64,000 nucleotides of DNA from Bacillus sp. NTK071 (GTDB lineage: Bacteria; Bacillota; Bacilli; Bacillales; Guptibacillaceae), in the NCBI RefSeq assembly GCF_017303315.1, contig NZ_JAFKOI010000001.1, forward strand, positions 620,001-684,000. The letters are read 5' to 3'. Made by a program: the position numbers and the translations under genes. Within the stretch, counting starts at the first letter, position 1. The number at the start of each line of letters is the position of its first letter. Of the stretch, positions 57,873 to 64,000 are shown one piece after another. Under the pieces are notes generated by a model. The model saw nothing but the letters and a program-made list of their open reading frames with translations, was not told the DNA's origin and did no database searches.

Positions 57873-58475
57873 GTGAATCAAAAAATCATAGTCCTAAGCT
57901 CTCTCTTGCTTGCTCATTTTCTTCTTTTCATTAGTTTTGTTCAATATCCCGAAACATTCTGGCCTGTTTTCACGACTACACTTGGCATTCTAATTTTAAT
58001 CAGCATCACAACCGGTTCTTTAGTGTTTAAAAAAATCACATTGGTGGATGCCTATTATATTGTGGTAAGTGCTGTATCGCTTTATATAATAAGTTATATA
58101 GGGATTCAAATCATTCAGTGGATTACTCCATCATTATTTGAAGATATGGAACAGTTTTATAAAATTGTTCAACCTATAAAGGCCTGGCATTACGTTAGCC
58201 TGGTACTGATTGTCATCCCTGGTGAAGAGATATACTGGAGAGGCTATATCCAGCAACAATTTAAACGGTATAAAAAGGGTAATACCATTATCATCGCTAC
58301 CTTACTTTACGCTATTGCTCATCTTTATTCTGGTGCGCCATTATTAATCGTTGCAGCATTGGTTGGAGGGGTAGTATGGGGTTGGATCTATGAAAAGAGA
58401 GGGAACTTCTGGGTCCCGCTTCTTTCACACATTTTATTTGACTTACTCATCCTAGTATTTATACCGTTGCTTTAA
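57873..58475 (+). CDS. CPBP-family intramembrane glutamic/metal protease
   Basis: 200 residues from a GTG at 57873. About six hydrophobic segments. The family motifs are GEEIYWRGYIQ (EExxxR), AIAHLY and LLSHILFDL, i.e. the two conserved His. CPBP (Rce1/CAAX-like) proteins cut membrane-embedded substrates and often act in bacteriocin immunity or signalling. No bacteriocin gene is adjacent, so the role is open. Confidence 0.83.
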   Translation: MNQKIIVLSSLLLAHFLLFISFVQYPETFWPVFTTTLGILILISITTGSLVFKKITLVDAYYIVVSAVSLYIISYIGIQIIQWITPSLFEDMEQFYKIVQPIKAWHYVSLVLIVIPGEEIYWRGYIQQQFKRYKKGNTIIIATLLYAIAHLYSGAPLLIVAALVGGVVWGWIYEKRGNFWVPLLSHILFDLLILVFIPLL

Positions 58476-58629
58476 AAACTCTTGAAAAGAGAAGTTGAAG
58501 CTATTAAGACCGGCTTATACTCTATTTTTGCGTATCCTATTTTCCTCAATCTAGATTAACAGGTTGCGACTTGGTTATACTTCTAGTAGTATTAGAATGA
58601 ATGGCTAAGAATTGAAAAGAGGGTTATAC

Positions 58630-59697
58630 ATGAAAGAATCAATATACGGATTAACGTTTGATCAGCTAACTGAATGGTTGTTAGAACGTGGTCATAAGAA
58701 ATTCCGTGCTTCTCAAGTATGGGATTGGCTCTATAAGAAGCGTGTTAAAGAATTCTCTCAAATGAATAATGTAAATAAAGATTGTATCAAACTGTTAGAA
58801 GATAACTTTGCGATTCAGACGTTAACAACGGAAATCAAACAGGAATCTTCCGACGGTACGATCAAATTCTTGTTCAAATTACAGGATGGTAACGTTATTG
58901 AGACGGTTCTCATGCGCTTCCATTACGGACAATCTGTTTGTGTGACAACACAAGTTGGCTGTAACATCGGATGTTCATTCTGCGCAAGTGGCTTATTAAA
59001 GAAAAGCCGAGACCTGACAAGTGGTGAAATTGTTGAGCAAATTATGAACGTGCAGCACGCACTTGATGAGAAGGCAAACGAAGAACGCGTAAGCCACATT
59101 GTTATTATGGGAATTGGAGAACCATTTGATAACTACGATAATATGATGGACTTCCTACACATCGTTAATTCTCAAAAAGGGCTTTGTATTGGTGCCCGTC
59201 ACATTACAGTTTCAACAAGTGGACTTGCGAAGCAAATCTACGACTTTGCGAATGAAGATCTTCAAGTAAACCTTGCTATTTCTCTACACGCTCCTAACGA
59301 CGAGCTTCGTACGAAGATTATGAAGATCAATAAAGCTTATCCGCTCGGAAAGTTAATGCCTGCGATTGATTACTATTTGGAGAAAACGAATCGCAGAATC
59401 ACGTTTGAGTATATTATGTTACGAGACGTCAACGATCATGTGGAAGAAGCGAAACAACTTGCGAATCTCCTAAAAGACAAGCGTCATCTTTCATACGTGA
59501 ACTTGATTCCATACAATCCAGTCGATGATCACTCTTATCAGCGTAGTGAAAAAGAATCGATTCTTGCGTTCTATGATACGCTTAAGAAAAACGGCATTAA
59601 CTGTGTTATCCGTCATGAGAACGGTACAGATATTGATGCAGCCTGCGGTCAGCTTCGTAGTAAGCAAGTGAAAAAGCTTGAGAAGACAGGAAAATAA
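58630..59697 (+). CDS. rlmN: 23S rRNA (adenine-2503-C2) methyltransferase RlmN
   Basis: 355 residues from ATG 58630 (AAGAGGG upstream). Radical-SAM cluster motif [12 protein letters not shown] (CxxxCxxC) and the methyl-carrying cysteine in IDAACGQLR near the C-terminus are present, with HITVSTSGL and [10 protein letters not shown]. It methylates A2503 of 23S rRNA and tRNA A37. The conserved RlmN-specific C-terminus makes it RlmN rather than the resistance enzyme Cfr, though the two are close. It stands alone, so it may be a second copy. Confidence 0.9.
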   Translation: MKESIYGLTFDQLTEWLLERGHKKFRASQVWDWLYKKRVKEFSQMNNVNKDCIKLLEDNFAIQTLTTEIKQESSDGTIKFLFKLQDGNVIETVLMRFHYGQSVCVTTQVGCNIGCSFCASGLLKKSRDLTSGEIVEQIMNVQHALDEKANEERVSHIVIMGIGEPFDNYDNMMDFLHIVNSQKGLCIGARHITVSTSGLAKQIYDFANEDLQVNLAISLHAPNDELRTKIMKINKAYPLGKLMPAIDYYLEKTNRRITFEYIMLRDVNDHVEEAKQLANLLKDKRHLSYVNLIPYNPVDDHSYQRSEKESILAFYDTLKKNGINCVIRHENGTDIDAACGQLRSKQVKKLEKTGK

Positions 59698-59707
59698 AAT
59701 TGTTATT

Positions 59708-59742
59708 AAAAGACACACTCTCATTATGAGTGTGTCTTTTTG
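59708..59742 (+). terminator. Rho-independent terminator after rlmN
   Basis: AAAAGACACACTC (59708-59720) and GAGTGTGTCTTTT (59728-59740), perfect 13-bp arms, then TGTGTG. Confidence 0.8.
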
Positions 59743-59837
59743 TGTGCTTTTATTTGCTTCAAACACATTCATTCCTTACTTGAATAAACTACTATAGCTA
59801 CTTCACATCATCTTATTACAAGGAGAAATGAATAGAG

Positions 59838-60218
59838 ATGAGAGGATTATTAGTTATTGGTTGCTTTCTATTATTTTGGATTGGGGCGGGGGTGTTAGAG
59901 GATATAGATAGAAAAGATTTCCCTTTTCAAATAGACCAGGATGACCTGGCAGTTCTATCTGGATACAATTACATGCATGCGGTTATGGATAATGACCTCC
60001 TTTTGCAATTAAATGTGTATGATCAAAACAAGCAACTTGTAAAAACATACTATGCAAGTGATCTTAATGAACTAGTACCATCAGCAGCTTATAAGCAAAT
60101 TGTAGAAGAGAATGAGAAACTTTTTGTGTTATATGAGGAAAATGACACTAGTATATCTAGGAAAAAGTTAGTCGTAGGTCCAAGAGGGTCCTTAACATTC
60201 GTTCCAGAGCGATATTAA
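59838..60218 (+). CDS. Small secreted or membrane-anchored protein of unknown function
   Basis: 126 residues. A hydrophobic N-terminus (LLVIGCFLLFWIGAGVL) acts as signal or anchor, with no clear lipobox. The rest is soluble, with YASDLNELVPSAAY and a basic C-terminal segment. AAGGAGA precedes the start by 11 nt. Family not recognised. Confidence 0.6.
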   Translation: MRGLLVIGCFLLFWIGAGVLEDIDRKDFPFQIDQDDLAVLSGYNYMHAVMDNDLLLQLNVYDQNKQLVKTYYASDLNELVPSAAYKQIVEENEKLFVLYEENDTSISRKKLVVGPRGSLTFVPERY

Positions 60219-60220
60219 GA

Positions 60221-60252
60221 GTGTATCTTACAATTAGAGATACACTTTTTTT
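60221..60252 (+). terminator. Rho-independent terminator
   Basis: GTGTATCT (60221-60228) and AGATACAC (60238-60245) followed by TTTTTTT. Confidence 0.85.
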
Positions 60253-60359
60253 ATTGAGATTAAGTAAAATTTTTTTCTTTACTTAAGAAATAATATCGAT
60301 CTATTATACCCAATTCCGACGAATTTGGACATATATGGATGCTTTGTCCACGTTCTATA

Positions 60360-60368
60360 CATATAGTA
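60360..60368 (+). promoter_or_regulatory. Sigma-K-like -10 element before the DUF11 gene
   Basis: CATATAGTA fits the sigma-K -10 consensus CATANNNTA, 45 nt before the start codon. A matching -35 AC is not at 16-17 nt, so support is partial. Confidence 0.3.
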
Positions 60369-60413
60369 ATTAGAGAAGGAAAATCAACCAAAGGTTAGAA
60401 AGGAAATATGGGT

Positions 60414-61865
60414 ATGGCATTTGTCAATCGTTATACAGGATCTGAATGTGGCGCAATGACATTTACAGGAAACACGCTTGGTTTGAGTGGAAATGGCTCT
60501 GCCAATCAGGCAGGAACAGCAGGGACTGCAGGAACTTTTATTACACTTGATAGCAGTTCTACCGTTGATGCTTATCCTCCTCCTGTTCCACCAACTTCAG
60601 CAGGAACAACGCTTGTTTATCAAGATAATGGTTCTGAAGCATTATTAACATTACCTGCTAACAGTACAATTCTATATGCTGAGCTAATCTGGGGTGGATT
60701 ATACCAAACAGGGAACGATGATATTTCCGCTATTTTAAATGATGATATTTTATTCTCATCACCTTCTGCAATCAATTTACCTGTTTCACCCGATTCAACT
60801 ACTGCAAATGAATTTAATGTGGGTACGACAGGATTCTATATGCGCTCTGCTAATGTCACGTCAATTGTACAGGCAGGAGGAAGTGGCACGTATAGTGCAG
60901 GTAGTATACCAGCTATTATTCTTGATATCACAACTGTTAACCACGCAGGATGGACCCTCGCGGTCGTTTATACAAATAATAGACTTCCAAACCGCTCAAT
61001 GAATTTATATGTTGGTGCTGAAGGACTCGTAAATCAAAATAATACAATTGATATTCCAATCACAGGATTTACAACTCCTCCTATTGGGGACGTAGACGCA
61101 AGAGTGTTACTGAGTGCACAGGAAGGTGATGCAGAAATTAACGGAGATCAAGCTCTATTTGGACCCGACTCATCCTCTCTTACGAATTTGTCTGGTCCAA
61201 GAAATCCGGCAATGAATTTCTTCGGTTCACAAATCACAGATAATTCAGGAAACCTTAACACCAATGGATCATATGGCACCTTTAACCAAACCCCAGGTAC
61301 TCCAGGATCTAACGTACTTGCCGGTAGGCAAGGATGGGATATCACAAACGTCTCAGCTTTCAATTATTTACCTAACAATCAATCATCAGCTTTGTTTCGC
61401 TTTGCTTCAACTGGGGATTTCTATATGCCTAATGCATTAGGGGTACAAATTGATTTAGGCGATGCTGTAATGGAAATGGATAAAGAAGTAAACAAGTCGT
61501 TTTCATACCAAGGAGACCAGCTCACATATACAATTACAATTACAAACAATGGAGTAGTCGAAGCAGCTAATCCATACCTTGTAGATGATCTTCCTGCAGG
61601 GGCGGAGTTTATCACTAATTCCGTAACAATTAATGATGTTTCACAACCAGGATATGATCCTCAAGTAGGGTTTCCTCTGGGTCCAATGCCGGTAGGTGAT
61701 GTTAGGGTAGTGAAGTTTAGAATAAGAGTACTAATTAATAGTTGTTTTCTTATGAATGAAGCAAACGTCACGTTTGGCTGTGGAAAAGTTGCGACAAGCA
61801 ATTCAGTATTAACAACCATATGTAAGATTTGTTGTAAACGTCGAGCCCGTTGCAGTTGCACTTAA
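60414..61865 (+). CDS. DUF11-domain surface protein, probable spore-surface protein
   Basis: 483 residues from ATG 60414 (AAAGGAA 9 nt upstream; the ATG at 60408 is too close). It begins MAFVNRYTGSECGAMTFTGNTLGLS, a start I remember from Bacillus cereus-group surface proteins. The middle is a long beta-rich Gly/Ser/Thr/Asn region. A DUF11 repeat with VNKSFSYQGDQLTYTITITNNG follows at about 360-450. The C-terminus is a Cys-rich cluster (CKICCKRRARCSCT). There is no signal peptide, which fits assembly onto the spore from the mother cell. Confidence 0.72.
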   Translation: MAFVNRYTGSECGAMTFTGNTLGLSGNGSANQAGTAGTAGTFITLDSSSTVDAYPPPVPPTSAGTTLVYQDNGSEALLTLPANSTILYAELIWGGLYQTGNDDISAILNDDILFSSPSAINLPVSPDSTTANEFNVGTTGFYMRSANVTSIVQAGGSGTYSAGSIPAIILDITTVNHAGWTLAVVYTNNRLPNRSMNLYVGAEGLVNQNNTIDIPITGFTTPPIGDVDARVLLSAQEGDAEINGDQALFGPDSSSLTNLSGPRNPAMNFFGSQITDNSGNLNTNGSYGTFNQTPGTPGSNVLAGRQGWDITNVSAFNYLPNNQSSALFRFASTGDFYMPNALGVQIDLGDAVMEMDKEVNKSFSYQGDQLTYTITITNNGVVEAANPYLVDDLPAGAEFITNSVTINDVSQPGYDPQVGFPLGPMPVGDVRVVKFRIRVLINSCFLMNEANVTFGCGKVATSNSVLTTICKICCKRRARCSCT

Positions 61866-61899
61866 AAAGCTGCTGAATATCTCTGCTCAGCAGCTTTTT
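61864..61899. terminator. Bidirectional terminator
   Basis: AAAAAGCTGCTGA (61864-61876) and TCAGCAGCTTTTT (61887-61899), perfect 13-bp arms, between the convergent DUF11 and Ena-like genes. Confidence 0.85.
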
Positions 61900-62351
61900 C
61901 CATTCAAATAATAATAAATGTTTAGACAATATTTACCTACACATTGTGTTGCTTTCAGTTGATTAGGTTTCTCGTGAACTGATCCATTATTGGTTTGAAT
62001 ACCATCCCGTAATTCAATTGCAACTCTACACAAATCACTATATGTTCGCGTTCTCGTATTGCCTAACGGTACATAGAAACTAGTATCATCGCAACAATTT
62101 ACGATCACATCAATCTCTTCGCAACTACCTTTTTCATAATAAATTGTCAGAGTAGCGAAAACTGGGGTAATACAACCTTCTACTTCCCAGATAGGAGCAT
62201 ATGGATTTTTCCTAGGATCAATTCTAAATATTCCTGTAATGCACTCTTGAATTAACTCTCCACTACCACACCCATACTCCGGCTCTCTCTCATCCATCTC
62301 ATTTATATAATGTAAATCACCTGCACTCAGTAACGATCTTTTTCTTGCCAC
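61887..62351 (-). CDS. Cysteine-rich protein, possible S-Ena-type endospore appendage subunit
   Basis: 154 residues from a GTG at 62351. Nine Cys: GCGSGELIQEC, EGC, GSCEE, VNCCDD, DLC, QCVGKYC and the final C. The FYVPLGNTRTRTYSDLCRVAIE strand pair and terminal KYCLNIYYYL resemble the DUF3992 fold of S-Ena appendage proteins, which form disulfide-linked filaments on spores. It lacks the N-terminal CC connector. Its own sigma-K-like promoter lies upstream. Assignment is tentative. Confidence 0.55.
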   Translation of the reverse strand: MARKRSLLSAGDLHYINEMDEREPEYGCGSGELIQECITGIFRIDPRKNPYAPIWEVEGCITPVFATLTIYYEKGSCEEIDVIVNCCDDTSFYVPLGNTRTRTYSDLCRVAIELRDGIQTNNGSVHEKPNQLKATQCVGKYCLNIYYYLNGKSC

Positions 62352-62387
62352 TGTACATACACATCCCTATAAAAACACCATTTGTAA

Positions 62388-62414
62388 TATAAAATGCCAG
62401 AATAAAAATTTTGT
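62388..62414 (-). promoter_or_regulatory. Sigma-K-like promoter of the Ena-like gene
   Basis: On the minus strand AC (62414-62413), 16 nt, then CATTTTATA (one mismatch to CATANNNTA). It ends about 37 nt before the GTG. Confidence 0.4.
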
Positions 62415-62480
62415 GTAGGCAGGAGACTATTATTTACAGTCATATATTTAGTAAGCTGCCATTTAACTAGCACAATTAGA

Positions 62481-62528
62481 AAAAAAGAGAGTACTTCGGA
62501 TGCTCTTGGTCGAACCTCCGGAGTACTC
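62481..62528 (-). terminator. Terminator of the upstream Cys-rich gene
   Basis: GAGTACTTCGGA (62489-62500) and TCCGGAGTACTC (62517-62528) pair with one G-T; minus-strand T-run TCTTTTTTTC follows. Confidence 0.8.
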
Positions 62529-62541
62529 ATGTATATTTGAT

Positions 62542-63006
62542 TTACAGACCAGCTTTATATTGAAGATCTAATTCTACTGTTGCTGTACAGTAGACAAGAG
62601 GATCAGCTTGTGGGGGATCAGAAGCGCAAAATACAGTGATTAAATTTAAATCTGTCACCTGTACCATTAGAGAAGATTGAGCATCAATAGTATAAGTTTG
62701 TGGGTTTGCGTTTGTTCCGTCAGTAATAGTAACAGTCATAATACAATTATTAGTTGTAGAGCTTGTGTTAATTATAGAAACCATACCGCTAGCTAGCGAA
62801 TCTGGTGGTGTATCTTCAGGAGCTATATAAAGCGTTTCTGGCACAGGAACTACTGGTGGATCTGCTTGGGGGTCGGCAACTTGACATACTGTTCTTACAG
62901 GCAAACATCTCTTAATACCTATTAATGTGGTATTAGCACCACCAAAAAAGTCAGGTGTGGAACAAGGAACGGGACAGCAAAAAGCATTGGTACTACAGTT
63001 AGCCAT
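62542..63006 (-). CDS. S-Ena-like endospore appendage protein (DUF3992-like)
   Basis: 154 residues from ATG 63006 (AGGAGG upstream). The N-terminus MANCSTNAFCCPVPCS has adjacent Cys at 10 and 11, the position I remember for the connector cysteines of Ena1B that link neighbouring subunits. The rest is a beta-rich domain (GMVSIINTSSTTNNCIMTV; YTIDAQSSLMVQVTDL) with Cys in FCAS and YCTAT. It contains two QADPP segments in loops. It should be expressed late in the mother cell, from the sigma-K-like promoter. Function by analogy only. Confidence 0.62.
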   Translation of the reverse strand: MANCSTNAFCCPVPCSTPDFFGGANTTLIGIKRCLPVRTVCQVADPQADPPVVPVPETLYIAPEDTPPDSLASGMVSIINTSSTTNNCIMTVTITDGTNANPQTYTIDAQSSLMVQVTDLNLITVFCASDPPQADPLVYCTATVELDLQYKAGL

Positions 63007-63038
63007 TATTTTTCCTCCTAGTAAAATAGTTACAATCC

Positions 63039-63065
63039 TAGCTTATGCCCGTACGCGTATCTTGT
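63039..63065 (-). promoter_or_regulatory. Sigma-K promoter of the Ena-like gene
   Basis: On the minus strand AC (63065-63064), 16 nt, then CATAAGCTA (63047-63039): a full match to AC-N16-CATANNNTA, 33 nt before the start codon. Confidence 0.6.
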
Positions 63066-63155
63066 ATAAACACTAGTCCAGTTTTAAATGATTTTATTAC
63101 GTTAACGTCAATTTTCACATTCTTTTGAACTATTTCCTGTAATATTCATCATCTT

Positions 63156-63203
63156 TTTACACTACTTCAACTTAATTTACACAAAAATTAGTTACAATAT
63201 AGT
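63156..63203 (+). promoter_or_regulatory. Promoter of the YfkN-like gene with possible PhoP half-sites
   Basis: TTTACA (63176-63181), 16 nt, TATAGT (63198-63203) form a plausible sigma-A promoter. TTTACA (63156-63161) and TTCAAC (63166-63171), spaced about 10 nt, resemble PhoP box repeats. PhoP control would suit a secreted nucleotidase but is inferred. Confidence 0.35.
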
Positions 63204-63241
63204 GTGGATGCATTTATTACTAGAATTAACAGGGGGATATT

Positions 63242-64000
63242 ATGTTACATAATGTAAAAAGAAAATCACTTACAACAACCATTGCTTTAAGTTTATTAGC
63301 CACGCCTTTGCTTGCTCATTCAGATCAAGCAGAAGCTGCAGGTTCCGATGTGAACCTTCGAATTATGGAAACGACTGATCTCCACACAAATATCGTCAAC
63401 TATGACTATTACAAAGATCAGTTAACCGATCAATTCGGGCTCGCGAAAACAGCTTCACTCATTAATCAAGCTAGAAATGAAGCGGATAATAGTTTGTTGT
63501 TTGACAATGGGGACTTACTACAAGGGAATCCTTTGGGAGATTATGTCGCAAAGATTAACCCACTCCAAAAAGGCGAAACACATCCTGCTTACAAAGCGAT
63601 GAATCTATTGAATTACGATGCTGGAAATATTGGAAATCATGAGTTTAATTTCGGACTTGATTTCCTTCAAAACAGTCTAGCAGGCGCAAATTTCACATAT
63701 ATCAATGCGAATGTGTATGTAGATGACCATGATAATGATCCAACAAATGATAAAAATTATTTCTCACCGTATAAAATCATCAATAAGACAGTAACAGATG
63801 AATCAGGAGCTAAGCACGAACTTAAAGTAGGAGTTATTGGTTTTGTGCCACCACAAGTTATGCAATGGGACAAGGCAAACTTGGAAGGTCATGTGATTGT
63901 AAAAGATATCGTAGAGACTGCTAACAAGTACGTTCCAGAAATGAAAGCAAAGGGAGCTGACCTTATTGTTGCCATTCCTCACTCAGGTTTCGAAAAAGCA
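63242..64000 (+). CDS. Secreted 2',3'-cyclic-nucleotide phosphodiesterase/3'-nucleotidase, YfkN-like (3' part outside window)
   Basis: 253 codons are visible; the gene runs off the right edge. A signal peptide (basic HNVKRK, hydrophobic core, cleavage near AEAAG) leads to a calcineurin-like domain: METTDLHTN, FDNGDLLQGNPL and GNIGNHEFNFG metal ligands. This is the periplasmic/secreted CpdB/YfkN family, which releases phosphate from nucleotides. It differs from the cytoplasmic YunD-like gene at 7105. AGGGGGAT precedes the ATG. Confidence 0.9.
   Translation, partial: MLHNVKRKSLTTTIALSLLATPLLAHSDQAEAAGSDVNLRIMETTDLHTNIVNYDYYKDQLTDQFGLAKTASLINQARNEADNSLLFDNGDLLQGNPLGDYVAKINPLQKGETHPAYKAMNLLNYDAGNIGNHEFNFGLDFLQNSLAGANFTYINANVYVDDHDNDPTNDKNYFSPYKIINKTVTDESGAKHELKVGVIGFVPPQVMQWDKANLEGHVIVKDIVETANKYVPEMKAKGADLIVAIPHSGFEKA

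Noticed and set aside
58630-59697. RlmN gene as a possible Cfr antibiotic-resistance methyltransferase
   Set aside because: Sequence around the Fe-S motif and the C-terminus follows housekeeping RlmN proteins; no mobile context.

Overview
The window looks like chromosomal DNA of an endospore-forming Bacillaceae, that is a low-GC Gram-positive with consensus Shine-Dalgarno sites. Pointers are a FloT-like flotillin behind a near-perfect sigma-W promoter, lutR-lutABC, a guanine-type purine riboswitch ahead of xpt-pbuX, cre-like sites, and spore-surface genes with sigma-K-like promoters. The exact genus cannot be fixed from sequence reading alone. I see no prophage, rRNA, tRNA, IS element or CRISPR array. 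The only recombination gene is a small stand-alone tyrosine recombinase at 9.9-10.5 kb.

Layout. 1-9.7 kb: YeiH-type anion transporter (cut by the window edge) divergent from its LysR regulator, a UPF1-like helicase, VOC proteins, an MFS transporter, a lactate 2-monooxygenase-like enzyme and a YunD-like phosphoesterase. 9.7-25.7 kb: recombinase with a 12-bp-arm inverted repeat, a gene remnant, tryptophan dioxygenase, threonine deaminase, a luciferase-like oxidoreductase, a DinG-type Fe-S helicase, small hydrolases, a Ktr potassium system, PEP carboxylase and a CAP-domain lipoprotein. 25.8-34.6 kb: fatty-acid or acyl-CoA catabolism. One operon has an unusual acyl-CoA dehydrogenase and a split MaoC hydratase behind a perfect 16-bp palindrome. 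A second (3-hydroxyacyl-CoA dehydrogenase, acyl-CoA dehydrogenase, thiolase) sits behind a consensus cre site. FloT and a GlcD-like flavoprotein lie between them. 34.7-38.9 kb: small accessory genes, including an OsmC-family gene interrupted by an in-frame TGA.

38.9-53.7 kb is a coherent 2-hydroxyacid island: lutR-lutABC (L-lactate oxidation), LysR/malate synthase G, then GntR regulator-glcE-glcF-glcD-FAH hydrolase-lactate/glycolate permease. Together they would import lactate or glycolate, oxidise it to pyruvate or glyoxylate, and condense glyoxylate with acetyl-CoA to malate. 53.7-60.2 kb: xpt-pbuX with riboswitch, another luciferase-like oxidoreductase, two small unknown genes, a CPBP protease, RlmN and a small secreted protein. 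60.4-63.1 kb: a probable spore-surface locus (DUF11-type protein and two cysteine-rich proteins resembling S-Ena endospore appendage subunits). The window ends inside a secreted YfkN-like nucleotidase.

The most unusual item is the OsmC-family gene at 38015-38479. A TGA occupies the position expected for the reactive cysteine, the frame stays open for 89 further sense codons with no internal start codon, and a hairpin meeting the bacterial SECIS geometry lies 18 nt downstream. I read this as a candidate selenoprotein; a nonsense mutation is the main alternative.
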